Notes: generated by a model from the sequence alone, not told the origin. DNA of 49,224 bases from an uncultured Saprospiraceae bacterium (GCA_937951615.1 CALFBH010000051.1:1-49224), one strand, 5' to 3'. Shown: positions 23,415 to 31,267, counted from the first letter of the stretch. A program made the numbers and translations.

Positions 23415-24296
23415 TCAATACAAATCATCCAAGCGCATTTTTAAATAGCGATTCACATTTCTACGAGTACTCCACCAGGAGACGAATGCGCCGACTGCCA
23501 GCACGATAGCAAATAGACTGAGAATGGTTAACCATTGATTCAAAAGCTTGAAGTCGGGCATTTGTCGCCAGACGACGAGTAAAATTAGTATCAAACCCAC
23601 GATTGCCAAGAGTCCACTATACAAGCCATTCAGAATGCCTTTGCGCATATAAGGGCGACGGATAAAACTCCAGGACGCACCCACAAGTTCCATATTTCTA
23701 ATTAAAAAACGATTGGAATATAGGGCAAGTTTGATGGTGTTATTAATGAGAACCAGAGCAATTAGCACAAACAGAAGACTAAGTCCTAAAGCCAAAAACG
23801 CCAGCTTTTTCAGATTGCCGACAATGCTGCTGACCAATTCTTCTTCGTAAAAAATGCTTTGCACAGCAGCTTGGTTTTGCAATTTATCAGAAAGTAGTTG
23901 GAGCTGAGAGGCATCCATGTTTTTGGCATGGACATTAAAGACGATAGCATCGTAGAGCGGATTGAGTCCGAGATTTTTAATGTCTTTTCCTGCAAAATCC
24001 TCCCGCATAATCTGCAAGGCTTCATCTCGTCCAATATGCTGAATACTCTCTGGTTTGACGACAGATTCCTGGTGGATAATATCTTGTAATGCACTAATTT
24101 CTGATTGACTACTGCCGTCTTGAAGTTCGACAATGACCTCTACTTTTTCTTTTAGAAAATCTGCTAAACTATTCAAATGAAGTATAATCAGCCCAAATAA
24201 GCCCAACATAAACAGCACTAAAGCCACGCTGATAATAGACAGCAGGTAATTGGGTTTGGTTCTGGAATCGCGAGGCTGACCAGTAGATTTACTCAT
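23415..24296 (-). CDS. ftsX: cell division protein FtsX
   Basis: A 293-residue permease-like protein that works with the ATPase FtsE to trigger septal peptidoglycan amidases. It has an N-terminal helix (YLLSIISVALVLFMLGLFGL), then a periplasmic loop of about 130 residues with EVIVELQDGSSQSEISALQD, and VFNVHAKNMDASQLQLLSDK. A C-terminal FtsX domain with three helices follows (LALGLSLLFVLIALVLINNT, GLYSGLLAIVGLILILLVVW and a last one before SWWSTRRNVNRYL). ftsE is not in the window, as is usual in Bacteroidota. It follows the coiled-coil gene by 9 bases, so the two are probably co-transcribed. The amidase at 26215 is a candidate downstream enzyme, by inference only. Confidence 0.93.
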   Translation of the reverse strand: MSKSTGQPRDSRTKPNYLLSIISVALVLFMLGLFGLIILHLNSLADFLKEKVEVIVELQDGSSQSEISALQDIIHQESVVKPESIQHIGRDEALQIMREDFAGKDIKNLGLNPLYDAIVFNVHAKNMDASQLQLLSDKLQNQAAVQSIFYEEELVSSIVGNLKKLAFLALGLSLLFVLIALVLINNTIKLALYSNRFLIRNMELVGASWSFIRRPYMRKGILNGLYSGLLAIVGLILILLVVWRQMPDFKLLNQWLTILSLFAIVLAVGAFVSWWSTRRNVNRYLKMRLDDLY

Positions 24297-24305
24297 CTTT
24301 TGTTA

Positions 24306-25139
24306 TTATTGCTGTCCCACCAATGCTTGATACTTATGATTGATGTCCACAAATTTGGTTTTGTATTCTTCAATCTTTTTCATCATGTTTTGTTGCTTGA
24401 CAAGCTCGCCCTTTTTCAATTGGTCAAGCTCTTCCAGTCCTTCCACTAATGCCTGAATACGGTCTTGTGCTTCGGCGAGTTCATGATGTGTATCATAATG
24501 TTTTTTCTCCCAATACTCGATGTCTTTTTTTAGCTTACCATTTGCACCCCGGAGGCGACGAAATTCGCGGCGGGTTTCTGTGGCTTCGTCTATTTTTTCG
24601 GTTTGTTCATTTAGCTTTTCCTGAAGTTTTGCCTTTTCTTTTTCGCCTTTTTCCCATTTGAATTTATAATCATCGGAAGTGCGGGTAAGGCGTTCGCGCA
24701 TGTTTTTCCAGCCCTTGCTGTCTTTCAGATCAATTGCATACCTTTCTTTGAGCTTTGCATGTTCTTTGTCTAACCGCTCAAATCTGTTGGTCATAGACCT
24801 TAAATCTGTCTCGCTCTGCTTTTTCAGGCTATCGTAAGCGGTGTTTTTCTCATTTAGAGCGAGTTGGAGTTCATCTACTTTCTTGGATAAAGAACCGTGT
24901 TCGGTCTTGAGGCTGTCGTATTTAGTTTGGGTGGACTGTGCCTGCTGGTTGAGTCGTTCGAGTTGTTTTTTATTTTTTTTAGAGGTTTTGCTGAGTTCTT
25001 TGTGACTGTTTTCCAACTCTTTGTATTGACTTTGCCAGTCACCATTTTTTCTTTTGTTCCAATATTGTCCAATAAAGAAACCTGTAAGAACAGAAAGCAG
25101 GAGTGCAATAATACCTTTAAGTAATGTAATTGTTAACAT
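24306..25139 (-). CDS. membrane-anchored long coiled-coil protein
   Basis: A 277-residue protein from the chosen start at 25139; an upstream ATG at 25175 would add a second hydrophobic piece. The membrane segment (TLLKGIIALLLSVLTGFFIG, about 4-23) is followed by a predicted continuous coiled coil from about residue 35 to 265, rich in Lys, Glu and Gln with heptad spacing (for example LEKLNEQTEKIDE-like stretches). No enzymatic motif is seen. It begins the ftsX run with a 9-base gap and may act as a scaffold in division or envelope assembly, by position only. A near-consensus -7 element (CACCTTTG, leftward at 25230-25237) lies about 90 bases upstream. Confidence 0.8.
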   Translation of the reverse strand: MLTITLLKGIIALLLSVLTGFFIGQYWNKRKNGDWQSQYKELENSHKELSKTSKKNKKQLERLNQQAQSTQTKYDSLKTEHGSLSKKVDELQLALNEKNTAYDSLKKQSETDLRSMTNRFERLDKEHAKLKERYAIDLKDSKGWKNMRERLTRTSDDYKFKWEKGEKEKAKLQEKLNEQTEKIDEATETRREFRRLRGANGKLKKDIEYWEKKHYDTHHELAEAQDRIQALVEGLEELDQLKKGELVKQQNMMKKIEEYKTKFVDINHKYQALVGQQ

Positions 25140-25603
25140 GAATGTTATTAGGTTTGGGAAGATGAAAAACCACAACTTAAGACTTGTTAATGGACGAATT
25201 GGTCACGTATTTTCATGTTAAATAACGTACAAAGGTGGTATAATGCTGCGCTACAGAAAAGGCTTTGAGAGATTAGTTAGGGCAAATGCATCAAAATTAT
25301 CTATTCTAAAACAGGCGAATATGGCGAAAAACATGTCGCAGCTACGCAGCTAAAATGCTGTTGGTCGACTATTTTCTACAAACGTATAGCATCTACGAAG
25401 CTAGTTCAACACTCTTTTAGAAAATCCAGCTTCATTCGGGGCGAAATATTTGTAGAAATATTGCGAATTAAAATTTTTAAAAGCCTCGTAGAGGCGACAG
25501 GTTAAATGTATACGTTTGCCCTAGAGATTAGTGGCTTTTTGCGAAGCAAAAAAATAATAGCACTGAAGCAATAATGGCAATCAAACCATCCTAAGAACAC
25601 GTT
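25140..25603. other. 464-base gene-free gap containing a MITE-like insertion
   Basis: The gap holds the candidate promoter of the coiled-coil gene at its left end, then a 246-bp element with inverted ends (25278-25523), then a small hairpin TTTTTGC-GAA-GCAAAAA (25536-25552). The remaining bases show nothing that I can support. Confidence 0.6.
25278..25523. mobile_element. MITE-like element with TAGGGCAAA ends and 9-bp target duplication
   Basis: The element begins TAGGGCAAATGCAT (25278-25291) and ends ATACGTTTGCCCTA (25510-25523). The two ends match as inverted repeats at 12 of 14 bases, the outer nine being identical. It is flanked by a perfect 9-bp direct repeat, GAGATTAGT (25269-25277 and 25524-25532), the expected target-site duplication. 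The 246-bp interior has no coding frame but several internal palindromic modules, such as GCCTCGTAGAGGC, GCAGCTACGCAGC and ATTTGTAGAAAT. Such GCCTCGTAGAGGCGAC modules look like those of repeats I recall from Bacteroidota genomes. The parent transposase is unknown. Confidence 0.75.
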
Positions 25604-26080
25604 CTAATTCTGCTCCCGCCTGCGTCGTTCTTCTTCCCTTACTCGTGTTTCTTCACGAATAGCAAGATTCAAAATACGCTTAATAAAACGGGCGATGGAT
25701 AAAAAAGCAAAAAAGCCAAAGGTGAGTATGATATAAATCCAGCTATAAGACCCAGCATCTTTGATGGAGATAGCTGAAAGCAAGGTGGCAAGGAGGGAAA
25801 GTAAGAGCATCAGTCCAAAAAAGGTGGGAATAGCTTGTTTCCAGTATTTACCCAAATCATCAGAAGAAACGCTTATCATGGCATCGAACATGGCAAAGAG
25901 AAGAATACAGGAAGCTGCTGTCAGCCAAAAAAACTCTGGCACAACATCCACACTGCCCGTCAGTCGGAGTGTCCAGCCAACAAGCATAATCGTTACGCCC
26001 AATGCCAGCGCAATCGCTGCCTGATGAATAGGACGTTGAATTTTGACCAATATACTTTCCTGCTCGTTTGGAAATTCCAT
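25604..26080 (-). CDS. four-helix membrane protein of unknown function
   Basis: A 158-residue protein not matched to a known family. Four membrane segments are visible: AAIALALGVTIMLVGWTL, FFWLTAASCILLFAMFDAMI, FFGLMLLLSLLATLLSAI and YSWIYIILTFGFFAFLSIA. The C-terminal tail after the last helix is strongly charged (REETRVREEERRRREQN) and should lie in the cytoplasm. It has its own promoter element (TATATTTG at 26135-26142, leftward) and stands alone between the MITE-like element and the divergent amidase. Confidence 0.75.
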   Translation of the reverse strand: MEFPNEQESILVKIQRPIHQAAIALALGVTIMLVGWTLRLTGSVDVVPEFFWLTAASCILLFAMFDAMISVSSDDLGKYWKQAIPTFFGLMLLLSLLATLLSAISIKDAGSYSWIYIILTFGFFAFLSIARFIKRILNLAIREETRVREEERRRREQN

Positions 26081-26134
26081 GTATAGGTAATAAGAAAATG
26101 GATAAATTGTTTAACTATGCTGTAATAAACTGTA

Positions 26135-26142
26135 CAAATATA
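26135..26142 (-). promoter_or_regulatory. -7 promoter element TATATTTG for the 25604-26080 gene
   Basis: Read leftward, an exact TAnnTTTG match 55 bases upstream of the ATG at 26080. On the other strand, TTTG (26159-26162) with TACTTTG about 17 bases on may be the promoter of the amidase, one spacing base short of consensus. Confidence 0.55.
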
Positions 26143-26214
26143 AGGAATAGGAACGCTATTTGTTTTACAAATTCCGTTACTTTGTAAATTAAAATTCTAA
26201 TCCGCCTTAAAGAT

Positions 26215-27420
26215 ATGGAGACAAAAAAGTTTCTGCTGCTACTTATAGCATTTTTTCAGTTGGCTGTGCTTACAGCACAGGATGACTACGTGCGTACAGT
26301 GGCGCGTCCAGGTGATACTATGGAATCGTTGCTACGCTGGTACAATCTGGATGGCTACTCTTGCAATGTTCGTCAATTTTATGAATTGAATAAATTGAAG
26401 CAAGGAGCGGGGCTTATCGCCAATAAAGTGTATTTCCTGCCGATTCGTTATTATAAGTATAATGGCAAAAGTATTCGGACGACCATCAATGACACAGACA
26501 TCAATAAAGCCCTTCGGATAAAAGCTTATAATGAAGAAATTCAAAAAATGGGCTTCATGGCAGTCAGTTTTGTAGAAACCCGCATTTTGTGGGTGCCTTA
26601 TCACGAACTGAAATGTCCAGGCGAGCGTCCGGTGGAAAGTGGGCAGCCGGCAATAAGTACGACAGCACCACCAGCCAAACCAAGTAAGACAAATTTCTCC
26701 ATATTCGGCAAAAACAATCCTGTAAAAATGGTGGACAATGCCTTGGCGGGGGCAGTGTATTATGTGGTCAGCGGACACGGCGGGCCGGATAGTGGCGCGG
26801 TAGGCACCCGCAATGGCAAAAATCTTTGTGAAGATGAATATGCTTACGATGTTTCGCTCCGACTAGCAAAAAATCTATTGGAACACGGCGCAACAGTATA
26901 TATGATAACTCGTGATAAAGATGGCATACGTTCTGGTGAACATTTGCCTTGCGATCATGATGAAACCTGTTGGGAAAATAAAACCATTCCACGTTCTCAA
27001 AAAGCCCGGCTTCAGCAACGTGCGGATGCCGTGAATGGCTTATTTGAATACCATAAAAACACAGCAAAAATTCAACGAGCGGTTATGATACACGTTGATT
27101 CTCGCAATAAATCTCAGCAAACCGACTTGTTTTTGTATCACCATCCATTGAGTCCGGGAGGACGGGATGTTGCGAATATTTTGCAAAATACAGTCCGGAA
27201 AAAGTACAAAAAATACCAACCCAACAGAGGATATGGCGGCACGGTAACTGCCCGCGACCTGCACATGCTTCGAGAAACCAAGCCTGCTGCGGTGTATGTC
27301 GAACTAGGCAATATTCGTCATTCACTCGATCAGCAACGCATTGTAAAAGCGTCTAACCGACAGGCATTAGCCGATTGGTTATACGATGGTTTTGTGGTGG
27401 ATTATAAGAAGAATAATTAG
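26215..27420 (+). CDS. N-acetylmuramoyl-L-alanine amidase (Amidase_3) with LysM-like domain
   Basis: A 401-residue exported enzyme that cuts the amide bond between peptide stem and glycan in peptidoglycan. Residues 1-21 are the signal peptide. A LysM-like wall-binding domain follows (about 25-78: VARPGDTMESLLRWYNLDGY, FYELNKLKQG, ANKVYFLPI). The Amidase_3 domain (about 180-395) has the zinc and catalytic residues His188 (VSGHGGPDSGAVG), Glu206 (LCEDEY), His293 (AVMIHVDSRN) and Glu363 (VYVELGNIRH). All key residues are present, so it should be active. The insertion GEHLPCDHDETCWENK with paired cysteines is typical of Bacteroidota members. It converges on the broken toxin gene 3 bases beyond its stop. 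Confidence 0.93.
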   Translation: METKKFLLLLIAFFQLAVLTAQDDYVRTVARPGDTMESLLRWYNLDGYSCNVRQFYELNKLKQGAGLIANKVYFLPIRYYKYNGKSIRTTINDTDINKALRIKAYNEEIQKMGFMAVSFVETRILWVPYHELKCPGERPVESGQPAISTTAPPAKPSKTNFSIFGKNNPVKMVDNALAGAVYYVVSGHGGPDSGAVGTRNGKNLCEDEYAYDVSLRLAKNLLEHGATVYMITRDKDGIRSGEHLPCDHDETCWENKTIPRSQKARLQQRADAVNGLFEYHKNTAKIQRAVMIHVDSRNKSQQTDLFLYHHPLSPGGRDVANILQNTVRKKYKKYQPNRGYGGTVTARDLHMLRETKPAAVYVELGNIRHSLDQQRIVKASNRQALADWLYDGFVVDYKKNN

Positions 27421-27423
27421 GGA

Positions 27424-27561
27424 CTAGCTATCGTTTCCACTTTTTACTGAAAATTGTTCTTCAAAAAGAAGTCCGAGATTATTTTTTTGCTCTTCATACC
27501 ACAAAAATGCTGTGGTGACGTCATACTCAGCCGCCTGTGCAATAGAAATAGAATAGGTCAT
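27424..27561 (-). pseudogene. truncated ParE/RelE-type toxin remnant
   Basis: A 45-codon frame read leftward from ATG 27561 to TAG 27424. Its first about 37 codons (ISIAQAAEYDVTTAFLWYEE, then QKNNLGLLFEEQF) match the N-terminal helical hairpin of ParE/RelE toxins: AxxDxxxAxxWYxxQxxxLGxxFxxx. Full members have about 95-105 residues, so the beta-sheet core with the catalytic or gyrase-contacting residues is missing. The start overlaps the antitoxin stop in an ATGA, the usual arrangement of such operons. The cut lies where the convergent amidase gene now ends (27420), suggesting that a deletion joined the two. The protein cannot be an active toxin. Confidence 0.75.
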
Positions 27562-27767
27562 TTTTTAAAGATGTCTTTTTTGGCTTCTGACCAGAGGCGG
27601 GTACTCATATCTCCATTTTCGATTTGTTCTAATCGTTTACTGACTTCTTCCTCCTGCCATTGTGGTACAGCATCTTCTTCCGGCATGGAAACATAATCAA
27701 GCGTTTTGATGAAATTTAAAAACGCTTTAAATTTGCCATCTTCTATGTTAAGAATGAGTTGTTTCAT
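27558..27767 (-). CDS. antitoxin of a ParE/RelE-type module
   Basis: A 69-residue protein with the organisation of small Bacteroidota antitoxins: an N-terminal MKQLILNIEDGKFKAFLNFI strand-helix part, a LDYVSM linker, and a charged helical C terminus (VSKRLEQIENGDMSTRLWSE). It has a strong -7 element (TATCTTTG) 20 bases before the ATG and overlaps the toxin remnant by 4 bases, so it was the first gene of a toxin-antitoxin operon. It is intact while the toxin is cut, so it is now an orphan antitoxin that could still neutralise related toxins or repress its own promoter. The family call rests on layout and pattern, not on a strong motif. Confidence 0.7.
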   Translation of the reverse strand: MKQLILNIEDGKFKAFLNFIKTLDYVSMPEEDAVPQWQEEEVSKRLEQIENGDMSTRLWSEAKKDIFKK

Positions 27768-27787
27768 AATAGTTGAATTTTACTACA

Positions 27788-27795
27788 CAAAGATA
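27788..27795 (-). promoter_or_regulatory. -7 promoter element TATCTTTG for the antitoxin operon
   Basis: Read leftward, an exact TAnnTTTG match ending 20 bases before the antitoxin ATG (27767). The short leader is as expected for an autoregulated toxin-antitoxin operon. Confidence 0.65.
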
Positions 27796-27828
27796 AGCGA
27801 TAAAAACATTAGAGACAAGCACGCTCCA

Positions 27829-28878
27829 CTAAACACGCAATAAATCTATCGCAATTCTGGAAAAACTCTCTGCAGCCAATCCAAATTTTTCCATGCGGGC
27901 ATCCGTTGATTTACCTAATACAAAACGTTGATATAATTGCTGTGAAATAACCGCCAATTTTATTAGGGCGAAAGCCTGATACCAGTTCATTCTATCCATA
28001 GAGAACCCGGTATGTGCTGCATATTTTTCAATCAAATAAGTGCGGTTGGGAAAATTGCCTTCTAGTTTGAGCAGAGGAGGAACTTGGTATTTTTGATTGA
28101 AAGCATAATCTGGCCAATACATTAATAAGGTAGCAAAATCGACTAATGGATCGCCTAAAGTGGTCATGTCCCAATCAAAAATAGCGGTCACTTCATCAGG
28201 ATTGTCGGGCTGAAATTGGCAATTGTCGAATTTAATGTCATTGTGAATAATGGCCACTGCCTGTGCTTTGGGTATATCTTCATTGAGCTTCGCCAATACC
28301 GTATCCATATCGGGAACTTCTTTAGTTTTCGATAAATTCCAACGCTTTGTCCAGCCGGCTACCTGACGTTGTAGAAAACCATCCGGCTTGCCGAGTTGAG
28401 TCAGTTCAGCTTTTTCTACATCAACAGTATGCAATTGGGCTAAAGCCTGAATTAAAGCATCGGTCAGTCGTTCTTCTGCTCGTTCAAATTCCTTAAAACA
28501 ATCTAGCAATTTAGTTCGTATCACTACGCCCGATTTGCGTTCCATAACGACGAAAGGCGCACCAATAATAGCTTCATCATCACAAAAATGATAGGCGCGT
28601 GGTGCTTGTGGAAAGTGTTTGTACAATTTGGACAACACCCGATATTCTCGCTTCATATCATGTGCTCCAGGCGCGATTTTACCAAAAGGCGGACGACGAA
28701 CCACCAACTCGGTATCTCCAAGAGTAATCAAGTAAGTCAGGTTGGCATGGCCGCCATGAAACTGGGCCACCTGCATGTCACCTTCCAGTTCTGGAATCGC
28801 CTGTCGAAGATAAGTTTCGAGAGATTGCCAGTCGAGTTCTTCGCCTTTTCTGACTTCATTTGCTTTGTCATTCATCAT
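27829..28878 (-). CDS. APH-fold phosphotransferase (ACAD10/11-like kinase)
   Basis: A 349-residue protein-kinase-like phosphotransferase. The nucleotide loop region AQFHGGHANLTYLI (38-51) and LVVRRPPFG (58-66) are present. The catalytic loop is AIIHNDIKFDNCQF (209-222) with Asp214 and Asn219, and the metal-binding motif is AIFDWDMTTLGDPLVD (232-247) with Asp235. This subfamily is usually linked with acyl-CoA dehydrogenases and hydroxy-acyl phosphorylation, as in animal ACAD10/11, rather than with antibiotic resistance. The natural partner gene is not next door. Its N terminus (MMNDK) is written in ATGATGAATGACAAA, similar to the adjoining TGATGAATGA words. It stands alone on the minus strand. 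Confidence 0.88.
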   Translation of the reverse strand: MMNDKANEVRKGEELDWQSLETYLRQAIPELEGDMQVAQFHGGHANLTYLITLGDTELVVRRPPFGKIAPGAHDMKREYRVLSKLYKHFPQAPRAYHFCDDEAIIGAPFVVMERKSGVVIRTKLLDCFKEFERAEERLTDALIQALAQLHTVDVEKAELTQLGKPDGFLQRQVAGWTKRWNLSKTKEVPDMDTVLAKLNEDIPKAQAVAIIHNDIKFDNCQFQPDNPDEVTAIFDWDMTTLGDPLVDFATLLMYWPDYAFNQKYQVPPLLKLEGNFPNRTYLIEKYAAHTGFSMDRMNWYQAFALIKLAVISQQLYQRFVLGKSTDARMEKFGLAAESFSRIAIDLLRV

Positions 28879-28902
28879 TTGTCATTTTCATTTCCCCACG
28901 CA

Positions 28903-28936
28903 CACCTCATTCCTAAAGGACGCCCTGCCCGTGAGG
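28903..28936. repeat. TCCTAAAGGA / CTGCCCG word pair
   Basis: The string CATTCCTAAAGGACGCCCTG is followed by CCCGTGAGG. In reverse complement it reads CGGGCAGGGCGTCCTTTAGG, which resembles CGGGCAGATTCTCCTTTAGG at 38100-38119 in the gldF-gldG gap. It is probably another dispersed intergenic family. It sits just upstream of the APH-fold gene and contains CCTCA/TGAGG arms. Confidence 0.5.
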
Positions 28937-29048
28937 AGATTCATTGTTCATCGTCTATCAATATTACAAATGAAAGCTCAAAGGAACAAATTGTAATCAG
29001 ATTATCTAAAAAAATCTTAAATTGCGCCCATTAATAAACAGCATTATT

Positions 29049-29696
29049 ATGAAAAAAACGTGTACTATTTTTACGGCATTGACTTTGGCTATTGTCCTGT
29101 TTTCTACGACTATTTTTGCGCAGCAAAAATTTGTCAAAAACGAAACGGTTGAGCAGGTATCCAAATCATTTATCAAGGGCTTTCAATTGCAAAATTATGA
29201 AGCTTTGTATGAATTATTTCCACCAAAAGACGAAGTAATTGCTTTGTATGACGCCATGTTGCCGAATGGCCCGGAAAAAGATACGGTGTTGGCGAATCTG
29301 GAAAATGTCTTCTCCCCACGCATTTATAAATATTACCAAAGTGAGTTTAATCGCATCCTTGCCAAAGGCAAAAGAGCAGAAATAGACTGGCGACGTATGA
29401 AATTGATTGATGTCGAATATGAGGTAGAATATGCTGGCGGTTATGAAGTAGCGAATCCGACTTACCTGACCTGCAAACATAGAGGCTCTATATACACCAT
29501 ACAAATACATAGTCTGAAACTCAATGATGGTTGGTATGTTTTGCCGCTAATCGGCGACGAAGCACGTATTGGTTACTGGGCTGACCCTATTGCTTTGAAA
29601 GAATTCAGGGCGCAGAAACGGGCGAAGAAGGAAGCTAAAAGAGAGGAGAAGAAGCTAGAAAAACAGGAGGCAAAAGCAGAGAAGCGAGGGAATTGA
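29049..29696 (+). CDS. exported protein of unknown function with Lys/Glu-rich tail
   Basis: A 215-residue protein from the ATG at 29049; an ATG at 29022 would push the signal inward. Residues 1-24 (KKTCTIFTALTLAIVLFSTT core) are a signal peptide ending in FAQ. The mature domain (about 25-190) is alpha/beta with no family recognised, containing VSKSFIKGFQLQNYEALYEL, DWRRMKLIDVEYEVEY and LNDGWYVLPLIGDEAR; the layout recalls small SnoaL/NTF2-like export proteins. The C-terminal about 27 residues are almost only Lys, Glu, Ala and Arg, probably a charged helix. A perfect 14-bp inverted repeat follows as terminator. Confidence 0.8.
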   Translation: MKKTCTIFTALTLAIVLFSTTIFAQQKFVKNETVEQVSKSFIKGFQLQNYEALYELFPPKDEVIALYDAMLPNGPEKDTVLANLENVFSPRIYKYYQSEFNRILAKGKRAEIDWRRMKLIDVEYEVEYAGGYEVANPTYLTCKHRGSIYTIQIHSLKLNDGWYVLPLIGDEARIGYWADPIALKEFRAQKRAKKEAKREEKKLEKQEAKAEKRGN

Positions 29697-29709
29697 TATT
29701 TCATTAGTT

Positions 29710-29756
29710 TACCGTCTGTTTTGCAAAAGTGAAAGCTTAATACAAAACAGACGGTA
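29710..29756. terminator. bidirectional terminator between convergent genes
   Basis: TACCGTCTGTTTTG (29710-29723) pairs perfectly with CAAAACAGACGGTA (29743-29756) around a 19-base loop. It is placed 14 bases after one stop and 14 bases before the other, so it serves both the exported-protein gene and the SBBP gene. Confidence 0.8.
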
Positions 29757-29770
29757 TTTAAAACCTCACT

Positions 29771-30883
29771 TTATTCTTTCACCAACTTCAATGTTGCCTT
29801 ATTTCCATTATCATCTAATAATTCAAGTATGTAAATTCCGGATGGATGTCTGACATTCATTTGAATAAGATGGGTGTTTCGGAAATTTTCATGTTCGATT
29901 AATTGCCCTGAAATAGAAAGTAACCGAACAGTCAGACTTTTCTGAATCTTGTCAAACTCAATGGCAAAATTTCCAGTAGTTGGGTTGGGATAAACTACAA
30001 AAGGTGTATCTTTGATATAATTATTTAAGCCAACTGTAGTGTTTGCCAGTTTTTGAATAAAAATATCATAACTGCCTACAGCAGATAAATTTTGTATGCT
30101 TGGGCCTGGATCAAAATCTGCTGTTCCATAGAAATTGCCTGTTGTATATACATTTCCATTAAAATCGGTGGCAATGGAGCTTCCGCTGTTTCTATCACTT
30201 CCTCCCATCTGTCCTGCCCAAAGAAAATTACCATCAGGATCTAACTTTTGAACAAAAATGTCATACCAACCTCCTGAAGTGAAATTTTGCACACCTGAAC
30301 CTGGGTCAAAGTCTGTCGTTTCTTCAAAACGCCCTGTTGTATATGCATTCCCACTAATGTCAATGGTAATGGAGTTTCCTCTGTCTTCTCCGCTTCCTCC
30401 CATTTGTTTAACCCAAAGGAGGTTTCCGTTGGTATCTAATTTTTGAATGAAGGTCTCAAAACCTGATGAAGCTGTTAAGTTTTGTGTGCTCGAACCTGGG
30501 TCAAAATCAATTGTTCCTTGAAAATCACCCTGAATATATATATTTCCCAGATTATCAACGGTAATAGGACTATGAAGATAATAAAAATTACCCCCTCCGG
30601 TTTGTTTGACCCAAAGTAAGTTGCCGTCGGCATCTAATTTTTGAATAAAGGTTCTATAATTTTCTGATGAAGTTAAGTTTTGTACACCCGGACCCGGGTC
30701 AAAATCGACTGTTCCTTCAAAAAAACCTCTTGTATATACATTTCCATTGGCATCGGTTGCTATAGAGTACCCTGTGTCTAAATCACTTCCTCCTATTTGT
30801 CTAGCCCATTCGAGGTTTGCATCTTGCGTATAACCTGCCAGTGCGAGGCAAGTGATTAGAATTGTTGTGTAAATCTTGTTCAT
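29771..30883 (-). CDS. SBBP-repeat protein with T9SS type A sorting domain
   Basis: A 370-residue secreted protein. The signal peptide is residues 1-19 (NKIYTTILITCLALAGYTQ region). Four SBBP-type beta-propeller repeats of about 62 residues follow, each with WARQIGGS or WVKQMGGS, DANGNVYTTG, a DFDPGP/DFDPGS turn and FIQKLDADGNLLW. The DFDPG turns are acidic and may bind calcium. The last 80 residues are a type A sorting domain (FVVYPNPTTGNFAIEF, RLLSISGQLIEHE, PSGIYILELL, TLKLVKE). Start 30883 is chosen, two codons after an in-frame ATG at 30889; either gives the same mature protein. It has its own -7 element (30932-30939, leftward). The ligand is unknown. Confidence 0.9.
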   Translation of the reverse strand: MNKIYTTILITCLALAGYTQDANLEWARQIGGSDLDTGYSIATDANGNVYTRGFFEGTVDFDPGPGVQNLTSSENYRTFIQKLDADGNLLWVKQTGGGNFYYLHSPITVDNLGNIYIQGDFQGTIDFDPGSSTQNLTASSGFETFIQKLDTNGNLLWVKQMGGSGEDRGNSITIDISGNAYTTGRFEETTDFDPGSGVQNFTSGGWYDIFVQKLDPDGNFLWAGQMGGSDRNSGSSIATDFNGNVYTTGNFYGTADFDPGPSIQNLSAVGSYDIFIQKLANTTVGLNNYIKDTPFVVYPNPTTGNFAIEFDKIQKSLTVRLLSISGQLIEHENFRNTHLIQMNVRHPSGIYILELLDDNGNKATLKLVKE

Positions 30884-30889
30884 GTCCAT

Positions 30890-31267
30890 TATTTTTAGTT
30901 TTTAATTAGATTTTATGTTGAAATATATAGACAAATGTAGGTTGATTTTAAACTAAGATCAATTACATTTTTTGATGTTTTCCATTAATTAATGGACAGA
31001 TTTTAGGTTTAATTAATTGATAAATAGCTGTTTATGCTAATGTTTTTCCGAGAATTCTAAAAGGAATGCTAATGTTTTTAAATTACTCGTAATTTATAAA
31101 TTTTACATAAATGTTTTATGGTTGTTTTTTGTGAAAAACAATAGGAAATCGAGGGTAAACTTGGTTTAAATATCTTATTATTAGTTGTTTATAAAAATAA
31201 AAATAATCAGAAAAAAAGTAAATTATGTTTTTTTATACTTGTCAATTTGTTATTCGTAATTTGTATT
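30890..31267. other. AT-rich gene-free gap between divergent genes
   Basis: About 375 bases, strikingly AT-rich, with long A and T runs on both strands. It contains the SBBP promoter. GCTAATGTTTTT is directly repeated (31035-31046 and 31066-31077), 31 bp apart, a possible regulator site pair. No hairpin or coding frame is convincing. The rightward acyltransferase gene must be driven from here, but no exact TAnnTTTG is found; GTAATTTG just before its ATG is the nearest. Confidence 0.5.
30932..30939 (-). promoter_or_regulatory. -7 promoter element TACATTTG for the SBBP gene
   Basis: Read leftward, an exact TAnnTTTG match about 48 bases before the start at 30883. No clear -33 TTTG is seen at the ideal distance. 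Confidence 0.5.

Noticed and set aside
26332-27325. Leftward frames inside the amidase gene
   Set aside because: Antisense shadows of a gene whose zinc and catalytic residues are all in the sense frame.
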